A DNA stretch of 64,000 nt from Peribacillus simplex (lineage in GTDB: Bacteria > Bacillota > Bacilli > Bacillales > DSM-1321). The DNA is taken from NCBI RefSeq assembly GCF_001578185.1, contig NZ_CP011008.1, positions 2,322,001 to 2,386,000 on the forward strand, read 5' to 3'. Position numbers and translations under genes: made by a program. The notes beneath the pieces were generated by a model. It was given only the letters and a program-made list of their open reading frames with translations. It was not told the DNA's origin and ran no database searches. Below are positions 1 through 8,403 of the stretch, in pieces; position 1 is the first letter of the stretch; every line of letters starts with the position of its first letter.

Positions 1-597
1 GTGTGTTCTGCTGTTAAACGAGTGTACGTCCAAGAATCACGTTTTGATGAGGTTGTTGAAAAGCTGACCAAAGAATTTAGCCGGATGGTAGTTGGTGATG
101 GCATTCAGCCTGACGTAACGATGGGTCCATTGAATAATAAAGCACAGTATGACTTTGTGAATGGCTTGATCGAACGTACAGCTAAGTCGGGAGCAAACAT
201 AATCACCAGTGGCATTCAACATAATCCTGAAGCTTGGGATAAAGGTTATTATATGCTTCCTTCTATTATTACTGATGTCAATCAGCAGAGCGAAGTGGTT
301 CGTGTGGAACAATTCGGACCTGTCATTCCCATCCTACCATTCAATGATATTGAGGAGGCTGTGAAATTAGCGAATGATAGTGAGTTTGGCTTGCGTGCAT
401 CTGTTTGGACTGAGAATGAAGAGATAGCTATTGATATGGCAGATCGACTCGAAGCTGGTGCGGTTTTCCATAATAATCATACCGTTTTCAGTGACTTGGC
501 TCTCGACTTCCCTGGATTAAAAGAAAGTGGTGTTTCCCGGGAAACAAGACATTGTGGGCTGGAATTCTTTGCGGACTCATACGGGTTTGCTAATTGA
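1..597 (+). CDS. Aldehyde dehydrogenase, C-terminal part (cut by window edge)
   Basis: Only the C-terminal 198 codons are present. The frame is open from base 1 and the second codon is Cys in the context V-C-S-A-V-K-R, which matches the catalytic cysteine region of NAD(P)-dependent aldehyde dehydrogenases (family consensus GQ-x-C). The window therefore begins one codon before the nucleophile, and the NAD-binding half lies upstream. The later EQFGPVIPI segment is the family's conserved E-x-FGP-V motif. The GTG at base 1 is an internal Val codon, not a start. The gene is followed after 16 bases by the aspartate dehydrogenase-like gene and heads a co-directional set with a ring-hydroxylating dioxygenase, so a role in oxidising an aldehyde from aromatic breakdown is likely. 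The substrate cannot be told from sequence. Confidence 0.93.
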   Translation: MCSAVKRVYVQESRFDEVVEKLTKEFSRMVVGDGIQPDVTMGPLNNKAQYDFVNGLIERTAKSGANIITSGIQHNPEAWDKGYYMLPSIITDVNQQSEVVRVEQFGPVIPILPFNDIEEAVKLANDSEFGLRASVWTENEEIAIDMADRLEAGAVFHNNHTVFSDLALDFPGLKESGVSRETRHCGLEFFADSYGFAN

Positions 598-613
598 GGA
601 GGGATGAATCTAC

Positions 614-1399
614 ATGAGGTTAGGCTTAATCGGATGCGGCAATATCGGGAAATTTCTGCTTCAGGCAATAAATAACGATGGGCTTCTTCCAGGTGGGAAA
701 ATCGTTTCGATTTATGCCCGCCGTGAAGAAATCGCAGCTCAACTAGCTGAAGAATTCAGGACACAGCCATTTAATGATGTTGATGAACTACTTAAATCCG
801 ATGTAGATTTAGTCATAGAGGCTGCAACGATTGAAGCTGCTGAAGAGTACGCATTTAAAGTGCTTAAAAGCGGGAAAAATCTCTTACTAAGCAGCTTAGG
901 CGTGATGGCCAATGCTGCCTTTGAAGAACAATCAAACCTGATTTGCAAAAATAATAACGTGAATATTTTCCTTCCGTCTGGTGCGATTGGAGGTCTTGAT
1001 GTACTTAAATCGGCAAAAGCGGTGAATGGTCTTGAATCTGTTTGCATCACCACGAGAAAACCGCCAAACGCATTACCTGCAGGTTCTTCAATGGAAGAAG
1101 AAACGGTTTTATTTGATGGGTCGGCTGCAGAAGCGATCAAGCAGTTTCCGAGAAACATTAATGTTGCGATTGTGCTGGCTTTGGCTGGTCTAGGATCTGA
1201 AAAGACAAAAGTGAAAATCATTGCCGATCCAAGTGTACTGAAAAACATCCATCTAATAGAAGCGTCAGGTTCGTTCGGGAAACTCAAACTCGAAGTGGAA
1301 AATGATCCGATGCCAAATAATCCTAAAACGAGTTATTTAGCCGCATTAAGTGTTTTGGCTACTCTGCAAAACAAGGAAAAGAGCGTTCAAATCGGATAA
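614..1399 (+). CDS. Aspartate dehydrogenase-like NAD(P)-dependent oxidoreductase
   Basis: This 261-residue protein opens with a Rossmann dinucleotide site (LGLIGCGNIGKFL, residues 3-15) and has the layout and length of the L-aspartate dehydrogenase (NadX/DUF108) family, including a mid-protein LPSGAIGGLD segment. Family members oxidise L-aspartate to iminoaspartate, but in catabolic clusters homologues may act on other amino or imine intermediates. No nadA or nadC is adjacent. It sits 16 bases after an aldehyde dehydrogenase and just before a ring-hydroxylating dioxygenase, so an NAD-biosynthesis role is less likely than a catabolic one. The start is an ATG with GGAGGG about 11 bases upstream. 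The family call is solid; the substrate is unknown. Confidence 0.8.
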   Translation: MRLGLIGCGNIGKFLLQAINNDGLLPGGKIVSIYARREEIAAQLAEEFRTQPFNDVDELLKSDVDLVIEAATIEAAEEYAFKVLKSGKNLLLSSLGVMANAAFEEQSNLICKNNNVNIFLPSGAIGGLDVLKSAKAVNGLESVCITTRKPPNALPAGSSMEEETVLFDGSAAEAIKQFPRNINVAIVLALAGLGSEKTKVKIIADPSVLKNIHLIEASGSFGKLKLEVENDPMPNNPKTSYLAALSVLATLQNKEKSVQIG

Positions 1400-1438
1400 T
1401 GAATTATGAGGTCAAATTTATGGAAGGGAGAGAAAAGT

Positions 1439-2740
1439 ATGCTTAAAACTGATAAGTCCCTGGAAGAAATGTCGAAACAGCAAGTTGTTAACTATTTGAA
1501 CGAAACGGTTAAACCAGAGGAAGGCGTTATACCTGCATACCTCCTTGGAGATCAAAAGGTTTATGATATAGAACATGAAAAAGTGTTTTTGAAAACATGG
1601 GTTTTTGTCGGCCATGAATCTGAAGTACCCAACAAAGGAGATTTCTTGACCCGTGAACTGGCTGGCTATTCGCTCATCATAACCCGTGACGGTGAAGGGG
1701 AAATCAGGGCGTTTTATAATATGTGCACACATCGCGGAATGAAACTATGCCGTGCTGATAAAGGAAACAAGTCTTTATTTACGTGTCCCTATCATGGATT
1801 TAACTTTAAAAACACTGGCGAACTAGTGGGGGTACCACTTCAAAAGGACATATATGGGAGCACACTTGACCGCTCAGAAATGGGCCTTCACAAAGTGAAG
1901 CTTGATTCTTATAAAGGCCTTTTATTTGGAACTTGGAATGAAGACGCTGAGCCGCTTGAAGAGTTTCTTGGAGATATTAAATGGTATTTGGATATACTCG
2001 TAGGACGCGCAGAAATGGAAGTTATCGGGGTCCCGCAAAGATTCGTTGTTAATTCCAATTGGAAAGTGGGTTCCGATAACTTTGTTGGTGATTCCTATCA
2101 CACGATGGTCACACACGGATCCATTGCAAAACTTGGCATGGTACCCAATGCCACCTATTCAAAGCGTGGTTTTCAAATCCATATGGATAACGGCCATGGG
2201 CTGAACTTAGGGACACCTAACCCTGACTTCGCTTTCCCGGCAGAATTGAAAGATGAATTTAAAAGTAATTTGTCTGAAGAACAATATGAAGTTTTATCAA
2301 ACTTAAAGAATATGATTGGGAACGTTTTCCCCAACTTATCATTTTTAATTTCCCATACAAAAATCAAAGACCAGTTCATCTCCAACACTTCAATTAGAAT
2401 GTGGCGGCCAATTGGTCACAATAAAATGGAAGTGATCGCTTGGATGCTCGTCGAAAAGAACGCCTCCCAAGATTGGAAAGATAGATCAAGAGATTCGTTT
2501 ATCTTGACCTTTAGCCCATCCGGTATTTTCGAACAGGATGATACGGAAGTGTTTACAGATATTACTGAAGCAGCCCAGGGCCCAATGCCTTTCTTAAAGA
2601 ATTTAACCTATAATTATACCATGGGTCTTCATCGTGACCCTGTTGATTTCATAGGACCGGGCATTGCTTACGATGATAAATTCACAGAAGCGAGCCAACG
2701 GAATTTTTACAAGTACTGGCTGGAGTTGATGACGAAATGA
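1439..2740 (+). CDS. Aromatic ring-hydroxylating dioxygenase, alpha (Rieske) subunit
   Basis: This is the catalytic large subunit of a Rieske non-haem iron oxygenase, which inserts both atoms of O2 into an aromatic ring to give a cis-dihydrodiol. From the ATG at 1439 (433 aa) the [2Fe-2S] ligands are C96-x-H98 and C116-x2-H119 (CPYH). The mononuclear iron site is D218-x2-H221-x4-H226 in DNFVGDSYHTMVTH, with a later FEQDD segment likely to supply the carboxylate. An ATG 33 bases upstream is in frame, but AAGGGAGAG lies just before 1439, so I prefer 1439. The beta subunit follows after 15-21 bases. No ferredoxin or reductase partner is visible within the window, so electron transfer must come from elsewhere. 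The ring substrate cannot be assigned. Confidence 0.95.
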   Translation: MLKTDKSLEEMSKQQVVNYLNETVKPEEGVIPAYLLGDQKVYDIEHEKVFLKTWVFVGHESEVPNKGDFLTRELAGYSLIITRDGEGEIRAFYNMCTHRGMKLCRADKGNKSLFTCPYHGFNFKNTGELVGVPLQKDIYGSTLDRSEMGLHKVKLDSYKGLLFGTWNEDAEPLEEFLGDIKWYLDILVGRAEMEVIGVPQRFVVNSNWKVGSDNFVGDSYHTMVTHGSIAKLGMVPNATYSKRGFQIHMDNGHGLNLGTPNPDFAFPAELKDEFKSNLSEEQYEVLSNLKNMIGNVFPNLSFLISHTKIKDQFISNTSIRMWRPIGHNKMEVIAWMLVEKNASQDWKDRSRDSFILTFSPSGIFEQDDTEVFTDITEAAQGPMPFLKNLTYNYTMGLHRDPVDFIGPGIAYDDKFTEASQRNFYKYWLELMTK

Positions 2741-2761
2741 TAAGCGGGAGGGGGAATGGAA

Positions 2762-3271
2762 ATGAATGTGGAGAAAATGTTGCTTAAATGTGAATTTGAA
2801 CAGTGGCTGTATGATGAAGCACAATTACTGGATGATATTGAATTTGATGATTGGTTCGATCTAATGCATTCAAGCTTGCGCTACCAAATGCCCGTTCGCA
2901 TTAATAAAGAAGGGGTGGAACGCCCGGATTATTCAACGGAAATGTTTACATTCAATGATGATATTGAGCTGCTGAGACTGCGCGTGGATCGTTTGAAAAC
3001 AGATTATGCATGGGCGGAAATACCGCCATCAAGAACACGCCGTTTTGTCTCTAACGTGCGCGTTAAGGACTTTGTTGAAGGTGAAAAGGCAGTCATCAAG
3101 AGCTATCTTCTTATCTATCGAAGCCGGAGCACGGATATTCAACACGATTTGATTTCGGGCGAACGAAATGATGAATTCATATTCGAAGAGGGTAAATGGA
3201 AACTTGCCAAACGGATATTCATCGTTGACCAAACAACGATAAATACCAGGAATCTTGCTATCTTCGTATAA
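2762..3271 (+). CDS. Aromatic ring-hydroxylating dioxygenase, beta subunit
   Basis: This small subunit of about 169 residues has the NTF2-like cone fold of ring-hydroxylating dioxygenase beta subunits, with the family's early E-x2-LLDD-x-EFDDWFDL-x3-LRYQMP stretch and a C-terminal DQTTINTRNLAIFV-type ending. It normally forms an alpha3-beta3 hexamer with the Rieske subunit encoded directly upstream. Two in-frame ATGs lie six bases apart, at 2756 and 2762. The purine-rich GGGAGGGGG ends only one base before 2756 but seven before 2762, so 2762 is the better start. Similarity by eye is closest to the phenylpropionate/biphenyl dioxygenase type, which is suggestive only. Confidence 0.92.
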   Translation: MNVEKMLLKCEFEQWLYDEAQLLDDIEFDDWFDLMHSSLRYQMPVRINKEGVERPDYSTEMFTFNDDIELLRLRVDRLKTDYAWAEIPPSRTRRFVSNVRVKDFVEGEKAVIKSYLLIYRSRSTDIQHDLISGERNDEFIFEEGKWKLAKRIFIVDQTTINTRNLAIFV

Positions 3272-3312
3272 ATATTACTAGCATAAAAAGGATAACAAGG
3301 AGGCTGGTTGTA

Positions 3313-4101
3313 ATGGCAATGGCGTTAAAGGATAAAGTAGTGTTGATTACCGGAGGGAACTCTGGTATAGGGGAAGCTGTCACTAGACGTTTCATACATG
3401 AAGGAGCAAAAGTCAGCATTATCGGCCGCTCAATAGAAACGCTGAAGAAAATGAAGGAGGAATTTGGTGAAGGGATTCTTGTTCATCAAGGCGATGTAAG
3501 CAAATATGAAGACAATGAGAGGGCTGTACAGGCCACTGTCAGGCAATTCGGAAAGCTGGATGTTTTCGTTGCTAATGCTGGAGTCTTTGATGGGTTTGCC
3601 AAATTTGCCGACGTAACTCCCGATGCACTTTCCGAAGCATATGACTTTCTGTTCGATATTAACGTTAAAGGATCTTTCTTCGGTGCAAAAGCCGCTCTTG
3701 ATGAACTGCAAAAATCGAATGGCAATATTATTTTTACTGTATCCGGTGCTAGTTTCTATCCTGATGGCGGCGGGGTTTGGTACACAGCAAGCAAGCATGC
3801 TCAAATAGGGTTAATGCGCCAACTTGCTTTTGAACTCGCTCCGAATATTCGGGTAAACGCTGTGGCGCCTGGTGGCACACTGACGGCATTATCGGTCATT
3901 CCTCCTCTAAGTCCATTCGTTAAAATCGTGGATAATGATACGAAGGCCAGCAGCATAAAGAAAAGAAATCCACTTCAGCTTGCCCAGATGCCCGAAGATC
4001 ATGTAGCTGCTTATGTCCTGTTAGCATCGGACGAAGCGCGTGCAATTACCGGTGAAGTCATTTCCAGCGACGGTGGTTTGTCAGTTCGTGGACTGGGTTG
4101 A
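3313..4101 (+). CDS. cis-Dihydrodiol dehydrogenase-like short-chain dehydrogenase
   Basis: This classical SDR of 262 residues has the nucleotide site TGGNSGIG at residues 13-20, NAG at 88-90 and the catalytic Y157-x3-K161 (YTASK) with a serine around 144-147. The region around D-x-NVKGSFFGAKAAL resembles 2,3-dihydroxy-2,3-dihydro-phenylpropionate/biphenyl dihydrodiol dehydrogenases (HcaB/BphB type), which re-aromatise the dioxygenase product to a catechol with NAD. Its place right after the two dioxygenase subunits supports this. The ATG at 3313 has AAGGAGG about nine bases upstream. The SDR call is certain; the dihydrodiol role comes from context and motif resemblance. Confidence 0.88.
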   Translation: MAMALKDKVVLITGGNSGIGEAVTRRFIHEGAKVSIIGRSIETLKKMKEEFGEGILVHQGDVSKYEDNERAVQATVRQFGKLDVFVANAGVFDGFAKFADVTPDALSEAYDFLFDINVKGSFFGAKAALDELQKSNGNIIFTVSGASFYPDGGGVWYTASKHAQIGLMRQLAFELAPNIRVNAVAPGGTLTALSVIPPLSPFVKIVDNDTKASSIKKRNPLQLAQMPEDHVAAYVLLASDEARAITGEVISSDGGLSVRGLG

Positions 4102-4140
4102 GTTTATAACAAAATAAATTGTGGAAGAAGGTTTATAAGG

Positions 4141-5100
4141 TTGGCAGAATCTCTATTGGGCAATAGGAACATTAATCAACTTGCATTTGTTGTTAAAGAT
4201 ATTGAAACTGCTAATCTAGCTTTCACAAGACTGCTAGGCATTAAGAAGGCAGAACCATTTCTAACTGGTGACAGTTCTGTTTCGAAAGTGACTTTTAGAG
4301 GTGTACCAACGGAATCAAAATCTAAACTGGCTTTTCTGAATACACCAACCGTCCAAATTGAACTAATAGAACCAGATAAAAATCCAGGAACGATGCGTGA
4401 GTTCCTGGATGAAGTAGGTGAAGGGATCCACCATATTGCTTTTGATGTAGATTCTATCCAAAAGAGACTGCCAATCATGGAGAAAAGTGCATACCCAGCT
4501 TTGCAAACGGGTGAATTCACTTCAAGTGACGGCCGGTATGTATATGTGGATACACTAGATAATCACAAAACGTTAGTTGAGCTGCTTGAAAGTGAAGAGC
4601 CAAGAAAAACGGCATGGGAAAGACCAGAAGATGAAAGAGTTCAGCCGTTATTAGGGACTAACAAAGTGGAACAGCTTGCGTTAGTTGTAAAAGACCTGGA
4701 TGCGGCTGCAGATGCATATTGTAAGTTGTTGGGTATTGAAAAACCTCCCATCATTCATTCTGGATCAACCGAAATTACAAATGTGATTTACAAAGGGAAG
4801 CCCACTGAAGGAGAATCTAGATACATGTTCATCGATACCCCGTTAATTCAGGTTGAATTAATCGAGCCGGGCGAATCACCTAGCACATGGAAAGATCATC
4901 TTGAAACAAATGGTGAGGGAGTTCACCATATCTCTTTTGTCGTTAAAGATATGGAAGGTAAAATGAAGATGTTGGAGGAAATGGGCTATCCGGTCATACA
5001 GACAGGTAACTTTTTTAACGGAAAAGGGCGATATGCCTATATGGATACAATATCGACCTTTAAAGTGATTATTGAATTACTAGAACGTTTTGATGGGTAA
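4141..5100 (+). CDS. Tandem VOC (glyoxalase/epimerase-fold) protein
   Basis: The protein has 319 residues with two VOC modules (about 10-150 and 170-315) that resemble each other and single-domain methylmalonyl-CoA epimerases: each has a QLAxVVKD opening, an (I/V)ELIEP strand, GxHHIxF and a final (V/I)ELLE. In epimerases the first metal ligand is a His in the opening strand; here both modules carry Gln at that place (NQLAF, EQLAL), while the HH and ELLE positions are kept. It lacks the C-terminal extradiol dioxygenase signature, so I do not call it a ring-cleaving enzyme. The start is TTG at 4141 with AGAAGG about nine bases upstream; no in-frame ATG lies near. It ends the aromatic operon; its reaction is unknown. 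Confidence 0.8.
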   Translation: MAESLLGNRNINQLAFVVKDIETANLAFTRLLGIKKAEPFLTGDSSVSKVTFRGVPTESKSKLAFLNTPTVQIELIEPDKNPGTMREFLDEVGEGIHHIAFDVDSIQKRLPIMEKSAYPALQTGEFTSSDGRYVYVDTLDNHKTLVELLESEEPRKTAWERPEDERVQPLLGTNKVEQLALVVKDLDAAADAYCKLLGIEKPPIIHSGSTEITNVIYKGKPTEGESRYMFIDTPLIQVELIEPGESPSTWKDHLETNGEGVHHISFVVKDMEGKMKMLEEMGYPVIQTGNFFNGKGRYAYMDTISTFKVIIELLERFDG

Positions 5101-5544
5101 AGTTTCAATCCAAGAATATCAAAATGCTTATTCTTTTCAAGGAATCAAGCTGGTAAAAAGCAATAGTAGGCGGAGGGAGTAGGGGATATCCGAAAAAACA
5201 GGGCTTTAGTATAGCTCTAATATACTTTATAAAACCAGATGAATAATATCGTCGAACAAGATCACCGGTTTATTAATTAGCGAGTTCGTTCTAAGTTAGG
5301 CTAAAAATACTTCGAACAGCCAAACAATTAATCTGTGGAGTAGGTGATGTATATGCTGAAAAAAGGGCAACTTCAACAAATGGTGAAGTCTGCCTATAGT
5401 GAGAGAGTAAAAACATCATAATTCATAGTGGAAATAGATGTTGAGGTTATATGTTTCTAACAAATCATATTTGCATCAGAAACCGATAAGATGTATATCG
5501 CTGTATTCCTTGGCGGATGTCTCGTTTTTTTAAAATAAAATAAA
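5101..5544. other. Intergenic gap between aromatic operon and tatA
   Basis: This stretch follows the VOC gene and ends at the convergent tatA terminator. I see no clear terminator for the aromatic operon. It holds one very short ORF (5347-5421, listed separately) and is otherwise AT-rich without recognisable sites. Confidence 0.5.
5347..5421 (+). CDS. Possible 24-codon ORF or gene fragment
   Basis: ATG at 5347 preceded by GTGGAGTAGGTG opens a frame of 24 residues beginning MYMLKKGQLQQMVK and ending in TAA at 5421. The ribosome site is reasonable but the peptide is too short to recognise. It may be the surviving N-terminus of a larger lost gene rather than a real small protein. Confidence 0.2.
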   Translation: MYMLKKGQLQQMVKSAYSERVKTS

Positions 5545-5563
5545 TAGACGGGTGCCCCGTCTA
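5530..5563 (-). terminator. Rho-independent terminator of the tatA operon
   Basis: A perfect 8-bp stem TAGACGGG / CCCGTCTA with a 3-nt loop lies at 5545-5563. On the minus strand it is followed by a T-rich run reaching about 5530. It sits 11 bases beyond the tatA stop, so it fits the end of the MCO-ZIP-tatA transcript. Confidence 0.75.
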
Positions 5564-5573
5564 CCCTAGTACC

Positions 5574-5801
5574 TTATGAAACTGACGATTTATCCAGTTT
5601 CTTTTCACCAGTCGTTAACTCAGGATTATTCTGTTCCTCTTTATCTTTTTCATCAGATACTAATCCATTGGTCGCACTTTTGAATTCAGTTAAAGTACGT
5701 CCAAAAGCCCGGCCGATTTCCGGCAGCTTTTTTGGTCCAAAAACAATCAAGGCAATGACAAGTACTAATATTAAACCTGGAATTCCGATATTTGAAAACA
5801 T
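5574..5801 (-). CDS. tatA: Twin-arginine translocase subunit TatA/TatE family
   Basis: This 75-residue protein is a typical TatA: a short N-terminal outside segment, one membrane helix (about residues 7-21, rich in I, L and V), the [17 protein letters not shown] hinge and amphipathic helix, then a charged, low-complexity tail. TatA oligomers form the passage through which folded, RR-signal proteins cross the membrane together with TatC. No tatC is in the window. The start has AGGAGG just upstream (minus strand). It lies at the end of an operon whose first gene encodes a protein with an SRRDILK Tat signal, so it may be a TatA paralogue serving that oxidase. Confidence 0.93.
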   Translation of the reverse strand: MFSNIGIPGLILVLVIALIVFGPKKLPEIGRAFGRTLTEFKSATNGLVSDEKDKEEQNNPELTTGEKKLDKSSVS

Positions 5802-6023
5802 TAATAATCAGCCTCCTGAAATTGGAATTATTTACAGAGTAACACAAAGGCATCGTTTCGCCAGGGTGAAGTGCCATCCGCCACTCGGGTGCTGGACTGC
5901 AATGAATTACGCCTCTTCATTAGGGGGAAATGGTGGTGTAGGCAAATTATGACGCCCCCATGTTTTTGAACCTTTAGAGAACAAAATGATGGTCGTACAT
6001 GTGACCTTATTTCAAGAAATCAC
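5802..6023. other. Spacer between 47-codon ORF and tatA
   Basis: About 220 bases with no convincing gene; only the tatA ribosome site is evident at its left edge. A separate tatA promoter could lie here, but I cannot pick one. Confidence 0.4.
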
Positions 6024-6167
6024 CTAAAAAACATGAACAAGAGAATAGAAGTCTCCTGCAATGTCTTCTTCCTTGACATCTACAAATCCTTTAATTGATT
6101 GTTCACTTAAAGAACAACCTATCCCCGACAGTAGGAAGCTTTTCAGGTCCAATACTCCAAGGTTCAT
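6024..6167 (-). CDS. Small ORF (47 aa) directly after the ZIP transporter
   Basis: Translating the minus strand from the ATG at 6167 gives 47 residues starting MNLGVLDLKSFLLSGIGC and ending DFYSLVHVF before TAG. It begins 15 bases after the ZIP stop codon, with AAGGGAG (about 12 bases from the ATG) overlapping the end of the ZIP gene, which suggests translational coupling. The acidic centre (VDVKEEDIAGD) looks protein-like, but I recognise no family. It could be an intact microprotein of the metal operon or the C-terminal remnant of a longer protein. It has one Cys and no membrane segment or signal peptide. Confidence 0.4.
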   Translation of the reverse strand: MNLGVLDLKSFLLSGIGCSLSEQSIKGFVDVKEEDIAGDFYSLVHVF

Positions 6168-6182
6168 TTATTTAGTTCTCCC

Positions 6183-7352
6183 TTAAAATTTAACGAAAAA
6201 TGCAGTAAAGTACATGATTAACAGTCCAATCGTGAATCCAGAAAGGTTTAACCATGAGACAGATGGTTCTCTATGTGTTCTATGATCGTCAATGAGCATT
6301 TTCGTTATTACATAAATTACCTGAATAATTGCCCCTGCACCAATACCCAGGAACAAAGCTCCCCAAATTGGCGAGAAGATGAACGCCCCAACCCAAGTAC
6401 CTAAAATGGCGGGTGCACCTGCGATACCTCCCAGTAATAAAAAGTCTTTCAATCTAGGTGTGGTCTTTAATAAAGGAGCAGCGATTCCAATGCCTTCCGT
6501 AATGTTGTGAAGGGTAAATCCGATAATTAAAAAGGTTCCTAAAGCGGCTTCACCAAGAGAAAAAGAAGAACCAATTGCCAAGCCTTCCCCAAAGTTATGA
6601 AGTCCTATTCCGGTAGCCATCAACAAAGCCATACCAAAAGGTGAATACCCTTTCTTTTCTTGCTTTCTTTGTTGATACTGATCAAAGCCGATTAATAATA
6701 AGAAGGTTAAGGAAGCTCCAATAATGACAATCATATTGCCCTGAAAGACAGAAGGAGCTTCTGCACCAATCTCAAATCCATCAGCTAGCGTCCCAACAAA
6801 TAAAAATAAAAGCAGCCCAACGGTAAGGGCAAGAATCGAATTAATCCACTTTCGTGAGAAACGTTTCATAAATGGATACCACAACAAACCCAATGTAATC
6901 GGCACTATTCCAACATAAAAGCCTATTAAGCCGTAGTTCAAAAAGTTGCTTCGGTTGGTTTCTGGAGTAAGCGTGGTGGCTGCAAGTGCACCTTCCGTGA
7001 TAATTCCATTTTCTGTGATTAATTTAATGGTGTGTGGATCACCTTCCACCCATGGGTAAGCGATGTTTATCTTTCCTTCCTCAAATCGTTCAAGTGTAGC
7101 TTGAGGGGAGACACTGTAATTCCACACCGAATCATTGACCATAACTTGGGAAATCGTCAATGGTGTGGGTCCCGTATTACTAACAGATAATTCGAAACCG
7201 GTATTAGTTACCTTGATGCGTTCAATGTTCAACACTTCTATTGGTGCTGCAGGATCTTTTTCTACACCTGCTCCATTCTTTAGCACAAATCCCAGCACAC
7301 CTATTAGTATTATTAACGGTATTAAACCAGTAATTATTCCTTTCCCCTTCAT
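6183..7352 (-). CDS. ZIP-family metal transporter with N-terminal extracytoplasmic domain
   Basis: In this 389-residue protein, residues 1-25 form a membrane anchor or signal helix. About 30-125 form a soluble beta-rich domain (VSNTGPTPLTISQVMVND, then YPWVEGDPHTIKL), and the rest holds about eight membrane helices. The ZIP metal site is clear in GIGLHNFGEG and TLHNITEG, the paired H-N-x2-EG motifs of helices 4 and 5. ZIP proteins move divalent metals (Zn, Fe, Mn) into the cytoplasm. Ordinary bacterial ZIPs are about 250-300 residues, so the front domain is an addition and may bind metal or contact the neighbouring oxidase. It starts 19 bases after the multicopper oxidase stop. Confidence 0.9.
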   Translation of the reverse strand: MKGKGIITGLIPLIILIGVLGFVLKNGAGVEKDPAAPIEVLNIERIKVTNTGFELSVSNTGPTPLTISQVMVNDSVWNYSVSPQATLERFEEGKINIAYPWVEGDPHTIKLITENGIITEGALAATTLTPETNRSNFLNYGLIGFYVGIVPITLGLLWYPFMKRFSRKWINSILALTVGLLLFLFVGTLADGFEIGAEAPSVFQGNMIVIIGASLTFLLLIGFDQYQQRKQEKKGYSPFGMALLMATGIGLHNFGEGLAIGSSFSLGEAALGTFLIIGFTLHNITEGIGIAAPLLKTTPRLKDFLLLGGIAGAPAILGTWVGAFIFSPIWGALFLGIGAGAIIQVIYVITKMLIDDHRTHREPSVSWLNLSGFTIGLLIMYFTAFFVKF

Positions 7353-7370
7353 ATTAATATCTCCCCTTCT

Positions 7371-8387
7371 TTACTCGACCTCAAAAAATCCCATCCAGCC
7401 TAACTCAGCAAATTCACTAACATGGGCATGAAACATATATGTTCCCGCGTAAGGAAAACGAACCTCAATTATTCCACGCTCTCCCTGACATTGCATGATG
7501 GTATCTGTAAACTGGGAGGGGTTATCGTTTCTACCGGTTGGATAGTACGTAAAATAATTCGCATGCAAGTGAAACGAATTTAATAAGTCGAATTCTGTTA
7601 AATTACTTAGATAAATCCGAACGAGTTGGTCTTTTTTAATTTTAATAGGGTGATTCATAAATGCGAAGGCATAGCCATTCACTGTGTAAAATTCGTTTGC
7701 GCCATCTAAATCCAAATCAAATCCATTCATAACCATGTTTAACTCGAATGCCGGCTCTCTTGGCTTCTTTGGATCAATAATAAAATTACCGTATAGACCT
7801 TTATGGATATGACGGGCTAGGGGAAGTACATGGCAATGGTAAATTTGTAATCCGTATGGCTTCGCTTCAAATTCGTATGTGAATTTTTGTCCAGGAAAAA
7901 TGGAAGTTAAACCGTCCATCTCTGGAGGATGGATTCCGTGAAAATGAATAGAGTGGGGATGGCTGCCCTTATTAATAAAGTGAAACCGCAAAAGGTCCCC
8001 TTCGGTACAACGAAAAGTTGGTCCTGGAATAGTCCCGTTATAAGTCCAGCCAGGAAATTTAATTCCTTTGGCAATTTCAATTTCTTTATCAATAGCCACG
8101 ACCTCGTATTCCCGGAGTGTTTGCCCGTTTGGCAGCTTGGTAACTTTTCCATAATCAAACTCAGTAAGGAGCCGTTCTGCCATTTTATAACCTGTCGTTT
8201 TTGTTTTATCAATCATGTTTGAATGATTTGAATGGTGGCTAGTTTTGTGAGACGAACCATTTGCTGCCTTAGCTACAGTTGGAAATTGTGCCATTTTATT
8301 AAAGTAATACGTTCCAGCTACCCCAAACGCTCCTGCAGTCCCCATCTTTAATATATCTCTGCGGGAAACCTTGTTTTCTTCAGACAT
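7371..8387 (-). CDS. Tat-exported two-domain multicopper oxidase
   Basis: From the ATG at 8387 the protein has 338 residues. It begins with a Tat signal (SRRDILKMGTAGAFG) and a short His/Ser-rich linker. Copper-ligand clusters follow: HSIHFHG, YHCHVLPLARHIHKG (Cys as type-1 ligand), NSFHLHANYF and FHAHVSEFAELGW. Length and order fit two-cupredoxin-domain oxidases related to copper nitrite reductases and small laccases rather than three-domain CotA types. A TTG 18 bases upstream is in frame, but GAGAGGTGG precedes 8387 at good spacing. With a ZIP importer next door, metal oxidation at the cell surface (for example Fe(II) or Mn(II)) is a plausible role; the substrate is inferred, not shown. Confidence 0.9.
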   Translation of the reverse strand: MSEENKVSRRDILKMGTAGAFGVAGTYYFNKMAQFPTVAKAANGSSHKTSHHSNHSNMIDKTKTTGYKMAERLLTEFDYGKVTKLPNGQTLREYEVVAIDKEIEIAKGIKFPGWTYNGTIPGPTFRCTEGDLLRFHFINKGSHPHSIHFHGIHPPEMDGLTSIFPGQKFTYEFEAKPYGLQIYHCHVLPLARHIHKGLYGNFIIDPKKPREPAFELNMVMNGFDLDLDGANEFYTVNGYAFAFMNHPIKIKKDQLVRIYLSNLTEFDLLNSFHLHANYFTYYPTGRNDNPSQFTDTIMQCQGERGIIEVRFPYAGTYMFHAHVSEFAELGWMGFFEVE

Positions 8388-8403
8388 TACTTGACCACCT
8401 CTC

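Noticed and set aside
4141-5100. Extradiol ring-cleavage dioxygenase for the tandem VOC protein
   Set aside because: The type I extradiol signature (H-x5-7-x-Y-x2-D/N-P and the later Glu context) is absent, and each half resembles an epimerase-type VOC.
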